From Glutamicibacter sp. PS (GTDB lineage Bacteria > Actinomycetota > Actinomycetes > Actinomycetales > Micrococcaceae), in NCBI GenBank assembly GCA_031317595.1, contig JANCMB010000001.1:868001-932000 (forward strand): a DNA stretch of 64,000 nt. Reading direction: 5' to 3'. The notes below the pieces were generated by a model, which was not told the DNA's origin, ran no database searches, and worked only from the letters and a program-made list of their open reading frames with translations. Position numbers and translations under genes: made by a program. This document shows positions 16,979-25,733 of the stretch, one piece after another; position 1 is the first letter of the stretch, and every line of letters starts with the position of its first letter.

Positions 16979-17566
16979 ATGAACTTTCAGCTACGTCGAG
17001 CGACTATGGACGATGTCCCGTCCGCCGCGGCCACGCTCGTCGATGCTTTTGATTCTTACCCGTGGACACGGTGGAGTATCCCGGCCGATGACTACCTAGC
17101 GCGGCTCGAACGACTCCAAGCCATCTACTTGTCGCATGCTATCGAGCATGGGCTTGTCCTCATCAGTCATGACCGCGACGGAGTAGCGGCACTCCTGCCA
17201 CCGGACTGCCCGGAACCAGATACGCAACGGCAGGAAGAAATCGCCGAGCTGATGGGCGAGCGGCTCGAGATCATGTTCGGCGCGCAGCTCCCGGCGAGGC
17301 CAGAAAATTCATGGGAACTCGCCACGCTTGGCGTGGCGAAATCCAGCGCTGGCCGCGGACTTGGTTCCGCGCTACTGCGCAAGTCTCTGTGGTCCGTCGC
17401 TACATCGCCCTTTCCGCGGGTCTCGTTGGAAACCTCGGCCGCGCAGAACGTACGGCTTTATCAACGGCATGGATTCGTTCTCTCGCAGTGCACCGACATC
17501 GAGGAGGGTCCTAGGGTTTACTCAATGCGGGCCGAACTCACCGATCATCTTAGGCTCGGCGTTTAG
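16979..17566 (+). CDS. GNAT-family N-acetyltransferase
   Basis: The 195-residue protein starts MNFQLRRATMDDVPSAAATL, the usual GNAT opening. The acetyl-CoA site (LGVAKSSAGRGLGSALLRKS, about 120-140) contains the R/Q-x-x-G-x-G/A loop, and SAAQNVRLYQRHGFVLSQ matches the C-terminal motif B. Start 16979 is chosen over 16937 because the earlier codons add a Cys-rich unrelated extension. The ribosome binding site is weak. The acceptor substrate is unknown. Confidence 0.88.
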   Translation: MNFQLRRATMDDVPSAAATLVDAFDSYPWTRWSIPADDYLARLERLQAIYLSHAIEHGLVLISHDRDGVAALLPPDCPEPDTQRQEEIAELMGERLEIMFGAQLPARPENSWELATLGVAKSSAGRGLGSALLRKSLWSVATSPFPRVSLETSAAQNVRLYQRHGFVLSQCTDIEEGPRVYSMRAELTDHLRLGV

Positions 17567-17678
17567 ACCCTGTTCTAGGTTCAGAAGCCTCACCCGCTTA
17601 TCGCTGGAGTGCCAAAAGTCGGCTCACGGATCGGATACGCTGGGACACAGTGCAGCAATGTAGCAAGGAGGCTCATCG

Positions 17679-18497
17679 ATGACCCACCCGGCCCCAGAAA
17701 ATTTGGCCGACGAACTGGCCGTTGGAGATTTTTATTATCAACGGCTCGGCGCCGGACAGTTTCGTTCCAGCATTCACGCGCAGGGTGCGTGGAATGAGCA
17801 CGAACAGCACATGGGTCCGGCCAGCGGCATTCTGACCCATGAGTTAGCCAATTTTCAGCCCCGCGATGAGATGCGACTGTCGCGACTGAGCTTCGACATT
17901 CTGGGCATCATTCCCGGTGGAGAATTTGAGATCCGCACCCGCATGCTGCGCCCCGGGCGCACCATCGAACTACTCGAAGCCGAACTCGTTGCCGGTGGTC
18001 GAACCAGCATTATTGCCCGTGCTTGGCGCATTATCGCCGGGGACAGTTCAGCGGTCGCGGGAACCGACGATGCGCGGATCCCAACACCAGAGCAGTGCGT
18101 CGAGGTGGACATCACCAACATCTGGCCCGGCGGTTATATCCGGAGCCTAGAGATCCGTCACGCACCCGAAACCCGCCCGGGCCACGGGATCGTGTGGGTG
18201 CGTAACCCGCTGCGGCTACTCGACAGCGAAAGCACCAGCGACATGGTGCGGCTAATCGGCATGGTCGATACCGCCAACGGTGTGGCACCACGCGCCACCC
18301 CTGGGGCCGGAAGCTGGATGTTCCCGAACGTGGATCTGCAGATTCACCTGTACCGCCAGCCACAGGGCCAATGGTTGGGATTTTCCACAAAGCAAGCCTA
18401 CGGAGCCGAGGGCATCGGATTGACCTCCAGCGTGTTACACGATGAGCTAGGACCCTTCGGGCATAGCGAACAAATTCTGACCGTCCGCCCGTTGTAG
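17679..18497 (+). CDS. Thioesterase-family protein (double hotdog, TesB-like)
   Basis: The 272-residue protein begins after AAGGAGG with MTHPAPENLADELAVGDFYY. It has two hotdog-like halves: a first with GPASGILTHEL...LSFDILGIIPGGEF...RTRMLRPGRTIELLEAEL (about 45-120) and a second with IVWVRNPLRLLD...VDTANGVAPRATPGAGSW (about 165-230). This layout matches acyl-CoA thioesterase-like proteins common in actinobacteria, which hydrolyse acyl-CoA. The C-termini of this gene and the next, convergent gene are only 2 bp apart. Substrate is unknown. Confidence 0.82.
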   Translation: MTHPAPENLADELAVGDFYYQRLGAGQFRSSIHAQGAWNEHEQHMGPASGILTHELANFQPRDEMRLSRLSFDILGIIPGGEFEIRTRMLRPGRTIELLEAELVAGGRTSIIARAWRIIAGDSSAVAGTDDARIPTPEQCVEVDITNIWPGGYIRSLEIRHAPETRPGHGIVWVRNPLRLLDSESTSDMVRLIGMVDTANGVAPRATPGAGSWMFPNVDLQIHLYRQPQGQWLGFSTKQAYGAEGIGLTSSVLHDELGPFGHSEQILTVRPL

Positions 18498-18499
18498 CC

Positions 18500-19111
18500 C
18501 TAAGCCTGAGCCTGGGTCTGCTGGGAAGCCAGAATCCGTTTCAGGGCCGGCTTGGGCACCATAGTAAATCCGGCCTCGCGGTAGCTTTCCCGAGTGGACT
18601 GGTGCGCCCGATACAGCGCGTAGCCGCGCTTGATGAGGAAACCCACGGGTTTGCGACGCTCGGCGACATCCCGGGCAAAGCGGCGTATCGCGGTCAGCAA
18701 GGCCGGTTCGTCGACAAAGTAGGCCTGCACGTGGCATCCGGCACGTTGTAGGGGTGCGAGCACCTGACTGAGGAAGATCCCCTCGGCGAGAATGGGGCCG
18801 GCACCGGAGATTTCGCGGTGGCCACTGTAGCTGGAAGTAGCGATTGAGTAGTTCGGTACCGTGGTCCTCCCCGTTTCGGCGAGTTCGATGAGCGCGTCCA
18901 CCGCCGCCTGAAGATTCCATGTCTCCGGGTGGTCCCAATCGATCTGCCCGTAGGCGGTGCGTGGAAAGTCGGTGGGGTTCCCATCCTCGCTGATTTCACG
19001 GTAGAACTCGTCTAATGGCAAATGTGGGTTGCCGAAACGTCCGGCGAGATAGGATTTTCCCGAACCCGAAGCGCCGCCGATGAGAATAATAGTTGGGGTA
19101 TCGCTAGACAC
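18500..19111 (-). CDS. P-loop kinase, uridine-kinase-like
   Basis: A 203-residue nucleotide-binding protein with Walker A GASGSGKS near the N-terminus (about 13-20) and LPLDEFYREISEDG at the position where uridine and phosphoribulokinase-type kinases hold the catalytic Asp. ILAEGIFLSQVLAPL matches their later substrate-site strand. The GTG start at 19111 fixes the length; no ribosome binding site is clear. The partner downstream is convergent. Phosphorylated substrate not determined; nucleoside or a related small molecule is likely. Confidence 0.83.
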   Translation of the reverse strand: MSSDTPTIILIGGASGSGKSYLAGRFGNPHLPLDEFYREISEDGNPTDFPRTAYGQIDWDHPETWNLQAAVDALIELAETGRTTVPNYSIATSSYSGHREISGAGPILAEGIFLSQVLAPLQRAGCHVQAYFVDEPALLTAIRRFARDVAERRKPVGFLIKRGYALYRAHQSTRESYREAGFTMVPKPALKRILASQQTQAQA

Positions 19112-19205
19112 CCAGTCTATTATTCCGTATCTGTTCCGGGCCTAGGTCGCATCGAGGCGTTGCGCCCGACACGTACGCGGTCGCCGCCGGCGGCTAGGTT
19201 AAGCT

Positions 19206-19952
19206 GTGGGTATGACCTTGTGGAACCCTGAATCCGATGCAGCGCTGGACTTTCTCTTTGAGGAACCCAGCGGCGACCCGGTCGCCGATCTGGGGCGTGG
19301 CTTGGATTTATTGCGGCAGGTGCAACGCGGTGAACGACCCGGGTTGCTGCGTTTTTACCGCCCAGATCCGACGTTGGCCTTCGGCCAACGTGATGTGCGG
19401 ATGGCTGGATACGAGCAGGCCGTGGCTGCCAGCACGGCACATGGATTTGCTCCTGTGGTGCGCAAGGCCGGAGGCCGGGCCGCCGCCTATCATCGCGGCA
19501 CGTTGATCGTCGATCATATTGAACCGCATAGCGAAGCGATCTTAGGGCACCAGCGCCGTTTTGAAGTCTTCGGTGAGCTCTACGCCCAAGCGCTACGCCG
19601 GCTAGGTGTCCAGGCTCGCGTAGGCGCGATCCCCGGCGAATACTGCCCGGGGGATTTTTCGGTGCACGGGCTACCCACAGATCTGTCGCGCAGCGCCGTT
19701 CCGGTAAAACTCGTGGGCACCGCACAGCGGGTGATCGCCGGGGCCTGGCTGTTCTCCAGCGTTTTCGTGATTGAGGATTCCGCGCCGATCCGCGCGGTTC
19801 TCGACGCGGTGTATCAAGCGATGGATCTTGAAATGGATCCGAGTACGGCCGGGGCGGCCGACGACATGGTGCCAGGGGTCAACGTCGAGGACTTTATCGA
19901 CGCGCTCCTGAGCGAATATCGTCAGCACACCACGGTCAACGAACTGGTTTAG
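19206..19952 (+). CDS. Lipoate-protein ligase family protein
   Basis: The 248-residue protein carries the biotin/lipoate A/B ligase fold: LLRFYRPDPTLAFGQRDVRM (about 40-60), VVRKAGGRAAAYHRGTLIVD (the R-x-x-G-G-x-x-x-x-x-H loop, about 85-105) and PVKLVGTAQRVIAGAWLFSS with the K-x-x-G-x-A-Q-R motif (about 160-180). It would attach lipoate or octanoate to acceptor domains. GTG 19206 lies 5 nt after TAGGTT and may head a leaderless mRNA; ATG 19212 is the alternative. Its end overlaps the convergent mycoredoxin gene by 4 bp. Confidence 0.88.
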   Translation: MGMTLWNPESDAALDFLFEEPSGDPVADLGRGLDLLRQVQRGERPGLLRFYRPDPTLAFGQRDVRMAGYEQAVAASTAHGFAPVVRKAGGRAAAYHRGTLIVDHIEPHSEAILGHQRRFEVFGELYAQALRRLGVQARVGAIPGEYCPGDFSVHGLPTDLSRSAVPVKLVGTAQRVIAGAWLFSSVFVIEDSAPIRAVLDAVYQAMDLEMDPSTAGAADDMVPGVNVEDFIDALLSEYRQHTTVNELV

Positions 19953-20227
19953 GCGCCGACGCGCTCGACGACTTCTTCGATGCGCGGGTTGGTCGCGGCG
20001 CTTCCGTCGGGGAAGATCAGGGTCGGAACGGTCTGATTGCCGCCGTTAAAGGACTCGACTAGCTCCGCGGTGCCCGCAACCTCTTCGATATTCACCTCGG
20101 TGTAGCCCACGCCCTTCTGATCCATGAGGCGTTTGAGGTTACGGCAGTATCCGCACCAGCTGGTGGTGAACATGGTGACGCTGCCAGCGGCCGGAATGTA
20201 CTTTTCAAGTTCTGCTTGGTTGGTCAT
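19949..20227 (-). CDS. Mycoredoxin-like glutaredoxin
   Basis: A 92-residue thioredoxin-fold protein with active site Cys25-Gly-Tyr-Cys28 (FTTSWCGYCRNLKRLMDQ) and the cis-proline region NQTVPTLIFPDGS. The CGYC motif and short length match mycoredoxin-1, which reduces mycothiolated proteins using mycothiol and mycothione reductase in actinobacteria. ATG 20227. It is consistent with the MscR-type dehydrogenase 3 kb away in marking a mycothiol user. Confidence 0.9.
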   Translation of the reverse strand: MTNQAELEKYIPAAGSVTMFTTSWCGYCRNLKRLMDQKGVGYTEVNIEEVAGTAELVESFNGGNQTVPTLIFPDGSAATNPRIEEVVERVGA

Positions 20228-20364
20228 ACTTCATTCAACCATTCAAGCGGCGCCGTTCTTCCCACCGTGACGTGTTGGTCTCGCCCGGCGCGTGGGAAGC
20301 GAGCCAACGACACGGTTTTGTGCTTACACTGGCCGCAACGCGTCGATCGGGAAGGGCGAACGGT

Positions 20365-21093
20365 ATGTGCGGACGATATGTGATGGCCAAGGCCATCGGC
20401 GATCTCGTGGCCGAGGCGGAAGCCGAAGCCGACGAGAACTTACAGCTACGTCACTCGTGGAATATCGCTCCGACCACAGATGTGCCGATCGTTCTGGAAC
20501 GGGTGATCGATGGGGTAGTGCATCGACAGATACACGTGGCCCGTTGGGGATTGGTCCCGGGGTGGGCGAAAGACCTCTCCGTCGGAGTACGAGCCTTTAA
20601 CGCGCGGAGCGAAACCGTGGCAGAGAAGCCCACCTTCCGCTCGGCGCTGAAGAAGCGGCGTGCCGCCGTGCCCGTCGAGGGGTACTACGAGTGGAAGAAG
20701 GAAGGCGGCACCAAGCGCCCCTTCTTCGTACACCGTCCAGCGGGCGAGCTGATCTTCTTCGCGGGCCTCTACGAATGGTGGAAAGACTCCGATGACTCGT
20801 GGATACTTTCCACCTCGATCCTGACCATGCCTTCGCCGCCGGAAGGGGAACCTGGCGTGTTAGGGCAACTGGCTACCTTGCATGACAGGCTACCGATTCC
20901 CATGGACCGCGCCATGATGGCCGACTGGCTTAACCCGGAAGCCGAGGATGCGGCGGGGATGCTGGACCGGCTCCGTGACGAAGCCTACGCGGTCGCCGCT
21001 CAGTGGACGATGCATGAAGTCGATTCCGCGGTGGGCAATGTGCGCAATGATTCTCCAACATTGATCGAGCCGCATAATTCCCAGCTGTTCTAA
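20365..21093 (+). CDS. SRAP-domain protein (HMCES/YedK family)
   Basis: The 242-residue protein starts MCGRYVM, so Cys2 becomes the N-terminal residue that forms a thiazolidine crosslink to abasic sites in single-stranded DNA. SWNIAPTTDVPIV, VRAFNARSETVAEKPTFRSA, VPVEGYYEWKK and the late LHDRLPIPM (active-site His) are all family features. Upstream in-frame codons to 20272 are rejected because the cysteine must follow the initiator Met; GAAGGG precedes ATG 20365. The role is protection of abasic sites at replication forks. Confidence 0.95.
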   Translation: MCGRYVMAKAIGDLVAEAEAEADENLQLRHSWNIAPTTDVPIVLERVIDGVVHRQIHVARWGLVPGWAKDLSVGVRAFNARSETVAEKPTFRSALKKRRAAVPVEGYYEWKKEGGTKRPFFVHRPAGELIFFAGLYEWWKDSDDSWILSTSILTMPSPPEGEPGVLGQLATLHDRLPIPMDRAMMADWLNPEAEDAAGMLDRLRDEAYAVAAQWTMHEVDSAVGNVRNDSPTLIEPHNSQLF

Positions 21094-21191
21094 GCGCCGG
21101 GTTGTCTTTGGTCGCTAACCCGAACGCGGCAAGGGTTCCACTGGCGACAAGACCAGCCACCGCCAAGAGCTAGATCCGAGAAGGAGGTCGC

Positions 21192-22073
21192 GTGCCAGGT
21201 GCGCAGATCGTGCTGGCCGCCGGGCGGCGGCACTCGGTGGGGCTGCGCCCCGATGGCACGGTCCTCGCGTCCGGTAGCAACTCGGCCGGTGAATGCGAGG
21301 TGGATAGGTGGCGCCAGGTGATCTCCGTGACAGCGGGCAATGTTCATACCGCGCGCAATACCGGCAAATCGCACACCGTTGCCTTGCGGGCTGATGGCAC
21401 CGTCCTAGCCACGGGCCTCAACTCCGATGGTCAGTGCGCGCTCGAGCACTGGCGGGATGTCACCTTCGTGGCGGCTGGGTGGCGGCGGACGCTGGGGGTT
21501 AGGGCCGACGGGACCGTCTACGCCGTCGGACGCACCGCCGAGGGTGCCTGCCAGGTGCACTCTTGGCAACAGATTATCGCGGTGGCTTGCGGGGACTGGC
21601 ATTCGGTGGGTCTGCGAGCGGATGGGACGGCGGTAGCTACCGGGAATGACCGGCGTGGCCAGTGCGCCGTTGAGCGTTGGGAGGAGCTCATAGCCATCTC
21701 GGCCGGGTACTTGCACACCGTAGGGCTAAGGACTGATGGTCGAGTCGTGGCCATAGGTGATCGCAGCAACGGCGCCTGTGCGGTAGCCGAATGGGAAGAG
21801 ATGCTTGCGGTGGACGCTGGAAGCTATCACACCGTCGGGGTCAACGCCGCAGGAACGGTGCTTGCCGTGGGCGATAACAGCTATGGACAATGTGAGGTGA
21901 GCCGATGGCAGAACGTGGTCGCCGTGGCCGCCGGCTCGACCCATACCTTGGCCCTCTGCGCGGACGGTACCGTGCGAAGCACCGGGAACAATGCCGAAGG
22001 CCAGGGCGAGGTGGCCCACTGGCCGCCCCTGCGGCTTCCCGGCACCGCAGAGCCACCAGGTTCCCGCCTCTAG
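21192..22073 (+). CDS. RCC1-repeat beta-propeller protein
   Basis: The 293-residue protein consists almost entirely of seven repeats of about 40 residues (AAGxxHTVGLRxDGTVxAxGxNxxGQCxVxxW). The seven repeats end near residues 38, 85, 123, 161, 199, 237 and 275, giving one seven-bladed propeller. The second repeat is about nine residues longer (NVHTARNTGKSHTVALR). There is no signal peptide or membrane segment. GTG 21192 is preceded by AAGGAGG. Bacterial RCC1 proteins have no settled function; ligand or protein binding is the safe reading. The 3' end overlaps the convergent gene by 4 bp. Confidence 0.9.
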   Translation: MPGAQIVLAAGRRHSVGLRPDGTVLASGSNSAGECEVDRWRQVISVTAGNVHTARNTGKSHTVALRADGTVLATGLNSDGQCALEHWRDVTFVAAGWRRTLGVRADGTVYAVGRTAEGACQVHSWQQIIAVACGDWHSVGLRADGTAVATGNDRRGQCAVERWEELIAISAGYLHTVGLRTDGRVVAIGDRSNGACAVAEWEEMLAVDAGSYHTVGVNAAGTVLAVGDNSYGQCEVSRWQNVVAVAAGSTHTLALCADGTVRSTGNNAEGQGEVAHWPPLRLPGTAEPPGSRL

Positions 22074-22624
22074 CGGGAGATCTGCGCCCTTGCTTCGCGT
22101 CTGAAGGCGAGTGCGAAACCCACAGCACCTAGGCCCACGGCTAGGAGCAGTAGACCGATGAGCTTTGTGCCGCTGCTAAATGGATCTCCCTCGACTAACC
22201 CGACATCGATCGGCGCGTAACCGAACCAGCCGAAGCTTCTGACTTGGAGGGCATCCCAAAGCAGCACACCGCTGGCCACGAGCGTCAGGAACAACCCGCC
22301 CCAGAACAGTGCCCGTGGTAGCTTCTGACCGCCACTCGCCATACCGCGGCGGCGGGTGGCCGCAAGGATTCCCAGCCCCACGCCGAGCACGATCACGCCA
22401 AGGACGAACAGTAGCTCTCCGCCCAGTTGCCCCGGTGGGGTCATCAGGAATAGCTCTGGTGAGTCCTCGGTCAACATCGGCTCATAGATCCCGGTGTACA
22501 TCACATGGGTGCGGGTATGAAACCACCAAACAATAGCGATTCCAGCGAGCGTTGCCAATGCACCCAACCCGCCGGTGAGCCACCCAGCTAGGCGGCGACG
22601 TGGTGATAATTCAGCGTTCGACAT
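22070..22624 (-). CDS. Four-TM membrane protein, unknown function
   Basis: The 184-residue protein shows four hydrophobic segments: about 14-34 (GGLGALATLAGIAIVWWF), 70-88 (ELLFVLGVIVLGVGLGIL), 104-125 (ALFWGGLFLTLVASGVLLW) and 155-173 (LIGLLLLAVGLGAVGFALAF). The loop between the first two (YTGIYEPMLTEDSPELF) is probably extracytoplasmic. No family recognised. It is the downstream neighbour of the MBL-MscR pair but separated by a strong terminator, so it is probably transcribed alone. Confidence 0.75.
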   Translation of the reverse strand: MSNAELSPRRRLAGWLTGGLGALATLAGIAIVWWFHTRTHVMYTGIYEPMLTEDSPELFLMTPPGQLGGELLFVLGVIVLGVGLGILAATRRRGMASGGQKLPRALFWGGLFLTLVASGVLLWDALQVRSFGWFGYAPIDVGLVEGDPFSSGTKLIGLLLLAVGLGAVGFALAFRREARAQISR

Positions 22625-22654
22625 GGGATAAGTCTGTCATAACGTCGTGAAAAT

Positions 22655-22702
22655 AGAAGCGACCGGCGTCGAACTGAACTCAGTTCGACGCCGGTCGCTT
22701 CT
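22655..22702 (-). terminator. Terminator after the MscR-MBL operon
   Basis: A perfect 22-bp stem (22655-22676 with 22681-22702) around a 4-nt loop. On the minus strand it is followed by ATTTTC. It lies just past the stop of the MBL gene and before the start of the next minus-strand gene. Confidence 0.88.
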
Positions 22703-22725
22703 CATTGCGCCGGATCCGTCAGCGG

Positions 22726-23358
22726 TTAGTGCCCGCGAGCGATCCATTCCTCGAGATGCGGTGCCTCGGCCCCGATGCTCGTCGAATCTCCGTGTCCGGT
22801 ATGGACCACGGTCTGCTCGGGCAGGGTGAGCAGGCGTTCGCGGATCGAGTCGATAATGGTCTCGAAGCTCGAGTAGCTGCGCCCGGTCGCCCCGGGGCCA
22901 CCGTTGAACAGCGTGTCTCCGCTAAAGAGCACACCCAGGTCTTCGACATAGAAGCAGGTCGAGCCCGGCGAATGCCCCGGGGTGTGCAAGGCGCGCAGGG
23001 TGGTCCCGGCAATTTCGAAGCTGTCACCGTCGGCGATTTCCTGATCGACCGCGCGCTCCTGACCGTAGACCGCTTCCCAGAGCATCGAATCGGCCGGGTT
23101 GAGATACACCGGAGCCTGCACCTGGTCGGCAAAGTCGCCGGCGGCGCGGATATGATCGTCGTGTCCGTGGGTGAGCAGGACGGCCTGTACCTCACGCTCG
23201 CCGATGGCGGCCAGGATCTTCTCCGGCTCATGGGCCGGGTCAATGACCACAACGCGCTGCTCATCGCCGATGAGCCAGACGTTATTGTCTACCTCCCAGG
23301 TGCCACCGTCGAGACTGAAGGTGCCGGAGGTGACTACCTGTTCGATCTGTGCAGTCAT
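22726..23358 (-). CDS. MBL-fold metallo-hydrolase partner of MscR
   Basis: A 210-residue metallo-beta-lactamase-fold hydrolase with the zinc signature H64-G-H66-D-D-H69 (LLTHGHDDHI), later HTPGHSPGS (third His) and FSGDTLF (bridging Asp). Its start overlaps the stop of the MscR gene by one base (TAATG). MscR genes of actinobacteria often have such an MBL gene directly downstream, which suggests it hydrolyses S-formylmycothiol produced by MscR, completing formaldehyde detoxification; this is inference. Confidence 0.93.
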   Translation of the reverse strand: MTAQIEQVVTSGTFSLDGGTWEVDNNVWLIGDEQRVVVIDPAHEPEKILAAIGEREVQAVLLTHGHDDHIRAAGDFADQVQAPVYLNPADSMLWEAVYGQERAVDQEIADGDSFEIAGTTLRALHTPGHSPGSTCFYVEDLGVLFSGDTLFNGGPGATGRSYSSFETIIDSIRERLLTLPEQTVVHTGHGDSTSIGAEAPHLEEWIARGH

Positions 23359-24443
23359 TAGATCTCCACCACCGAACGCAGCACGGTGCCCTCATGCATC
23401 TTGTCGAAAGCGGCCTCGATGTCCTCGAGCTTGATGCGCTCGGTCACGAAGGCATCCAGATCCAGACGGCCGAGCTTGTACTGCTCGACCAGCATCGGGA
23501 AGTCGTGGCTGGGCAGGCAGTCGCCGTACCAGGAGCTCTTCAACGAACCGCCGCGGCCGAACACATCCAGCAACGGGAGTTCGAGCTTCATCTCCGGGGT
23601 CGGCACACCAACGAGCACTACACGGCCGGCCAGGTCGCGGGCGTAGAAGGCCTGGGCGTAGGTTTCCGGGCGGCCCACGGCGTCAATGACCACGTCGGCG
23701 CCGAAGCCGCCGGTGAGCTCACGGATGGCTTCCACCGCATCGACCTTGGAGGAGTCCACGGTGTGCGTGGCACCAAAGCGCTTGGAGGTTTCCAGCTTGT
23801 CCGGGTTGACGTCCACCGCGATGATGGTAGTTGCCCCGGCGAGCTGGGCGCCGGCAATGGCGGCTGCGCCCACGCCACCGCAGCCGATCACGGCCACGGA
23901 CTCGCCGCGCTTGATCTCACCGGTGTTCATTGCCGCGCCGATACCTGCCATAACGCCGCAACCGAGCAGACCCACGGCCGCCGGGTCGGCGTCCTCGTCG
24001 ACGATGGTGCACTGTCCGGCGGCCACGAGGGTCTTTTCGGCGAAGGAGCCGATGCCCAGAGCCGGGGAGAGCTCGGTGCCATCCTCGAGTGTCATCTTCT
24101 GTGTGGCGTTGTGGGTGTTGAAGCAGTACTTCGGCTCGCCCTTGGCGCAGGCACGGCACTGTCCGCAGACCGCACGCCAGTTGAGGATCACTCGGTCGCC
24201 GACCTTAACGTTGGTGACGTTCTCGCCGATCTGGCTGACTACCGCGGTGGACTCGTGACCCAGCAGGTAGGGGTACTCGTCGCCGATTCCACCCAGCTTG
24301 TAGTGCAGGTCGGTGTGGCAGACACCGCAGGTGAGTACATCGACGACGACCTCCCCGGGGCCCGGGTCAGGGATCACGATGTTGACGATTTCTACCGGGG
24401 CATTCTTGGCGCGCGAAATGGCGCCCTTGACTGTTTGAGGCAT
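23358..24443 (-). CDS. mscR: S-(hydroxymethyl)mycothiol dehydrogenase / nitrosomycothiol reductase
   Basis: A 361-residue zinc-dependent class III-like alcohol dehydrogenase. Catalytic zinc ligands appear in CGVCHTDLH (Cys42) and LLGHE (His63). The structural zinc cysteines sit in [15 protein letters not shown] (about 93-107). NAD binding is at [20 protein letters not shown]. It oxidises the mycothiol adduct of formaldehyde and reduces S-nitrosomycothiol. It is translationally coupled to the MBL hydrolase. Its presence shows that the organism makes mycothiol. Confidence 0.94.
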   Translation of the reverse strand: MPQTVKGAISRAKNAPVEIVNIVIPDPGPGEVVVDVLTCGVCHTDLHYKLGGIGDEYPYLLGHESTAVVSQIGENVTNVKVGDRVILNWRAVCGQCRACAKGEPKYCFNTHNATQKMTLEDGTELSPALGIGSFAEKTLVAAGQCTIVDEDADPAAVGLLGCGVMAGIGAAMNTGEIKRGESVAVIGCGGVGAAAIAGAQLAGATTIIAVDVNPDKLETSKRFGATHTVDSSKVDAVEAIRELTGGFGADVVIDAVGRPETYAQAFYARDLAGRVVLVGVPTPEMKLELPLLDVFGRGGSLKSSWYGDCLPSHDFPMLVEQYKLGRLDLDAFVTERIKLEDIEAAFDKMHEGTVLRSVVEI

Positions 24444-24669
24444 GAGCTCATCCTTAGGGGAAAGTTTATGGATCGTTAGATGCTTCGATGCTAGCGGTCA
24501 CCCTCTTCTACAGCTAGCTATGACCGCGTATTTCACCTAGAGATTCACGCTTTTCATCTGCAGGCGAACTTCTCCACGGAGAGTGTGGTGAACCCTGCAA
24601 ATTCTTTGCACATTCGGCCTCTTCAGAGGGCGCTTAAAGGGGTCGGCGCGACTGAGCGCACGAGCACTT

Positions 24670-25662
24670 TTAACTCCCCGGCAGCGCCGGTGAGGCTAGG
24701 TCGATGTCCGGCGGTGTACCAAAGGTGTTCCGGTAGGCGGTGGGGGTGACCCCCAGCGTCGCGTGAAAATGCTGGCGCAGCGAGGCTGAGGTGGCAAAGC
24801 CAACCGCCTCGGCCACCCGGTCGATGGGCAGGGTGCTGTTTTCCAATAGGCGTTGCGCCTGTGCCACGCGTTGCACGAGGAGCCATTTGCCGGGGCTGAT
24901 ACCCACCTCGGCGGTGAAACGCCGTGAGAAGGTGCGCGGGCTCATGCCGACGACACGGGCCAAGGTATTCAGGTCAAGCGGTTCGTCGAGATGACTCAGC
25001 GCCCAGTCCCGTGCGGGGGCGGTGCCTACCTGTTCGGGTTTCGGGACGGGCTGTTCAATGAACTGTGCCTGCCCGCCGTCGCGAAAAGGCGGTACGACGC
25101 ATCGCCGTGCCACCTGATTGGCAATGTCGTGCCCGTAATCGCTGCGGACCACGTGCAGGCAGGCGTCGATGCCCGAGGCGGCCCCAGCCGAGCTGAGAAA
25201 ACGGCCGTCCTCCACGAAAAGCACCTCGGGCTCAAGAGCAACCTGAGGGAAGCGTGCACGAAAATGCTCGGCCACGCGCCAGTGGGTGGTCGCTCGGCGA
25301 CCATCGAGCAGACCGGTGGCCGCGAGAATAAAGGCCCCGGTGCAGATCGAGACGATACGGCTGTGTGTGCCGATGCGGGCCAGAGCCTGCCGAAGCTCGA
25401 GGGAAAGCGTGCCGGGAATCCACTCGGGGTGTACCGCGCTGAGCACCACAATATCGGCCGTTTCCAGCAGTTCCGGCCCGTGCTCAACGGCGATGCTGAA
25501 ATCCGCGGCACTGCGTACCGGTTTCCCGTCGATACTGCAGGTAGACACCGTGTAGAGGCCCTCGACCGCCTCAAAAATCCTACTGGGGATGCCCAGTTCG
25601 AAGGGGTAGGCCCCGTCGAGGGCGAGGACCGCGACGCGAGTCGGCGACTGAGGTGAAGACAT
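24670..25662 (-). CDS. GlxA-family AraC-type transcriptional regulator
   Basis: The 330-residue protein joins an N-terminal DJ-1/PfpI-like domain (about 8-185: VAVLALDGAYPFELGIPSRI ... VSICTGAFILAATGLLDGRRATTHW) with a C-terminal AraC helix-turn-helix pair (about 215-310: LDLNTLARVVGMSPRTFSRR ... AEAVGFATSASLRQHFHATL). The nucleophile-elbow SICTGAF retains Cys. Members activate catabolic or stress genes. It starts at 25662 (AGGATC upstream) and is divergent from the oxidoreductase at 25734 across 71 bp, its likely target. Confidence 0.93.
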   Translation of the reverse strand: MSSPQSPTRVAVLALDGAYPFELGIPSRIFEAVEGLYTVSTCSIDGKPVRSAADFSIAVEHGPELLETADIVVLSAVHPEWIPGTLSLELRQALARIGTHSRIVSICTGAFILAATGLLDGRRATTHWRVAEHFRARFPQVALEPEVLFVEDGRFLSSAGAASGIDACLHVVRSDYGHDIANQVARRCVVPPFRDGGQAQFIEQPVPKPEQVGTAPARDWALSHLDEPLDLNTLARVVGMSPRTFSRRFTAEVGISPGKWLLVQRVAQAQRLLENSTLPIDRVAEAVGFATSASLRQHFHATLGVTPTAYRNTFGTPPDIDLASPALPGS

Positions 25663-25733
25663 GGCATGATCCTATCGAAGATTGTCATTCTAGCCACTAT
25701 TGCCCAAACCCTAGAGCCGGGAGGATAGAAGCT

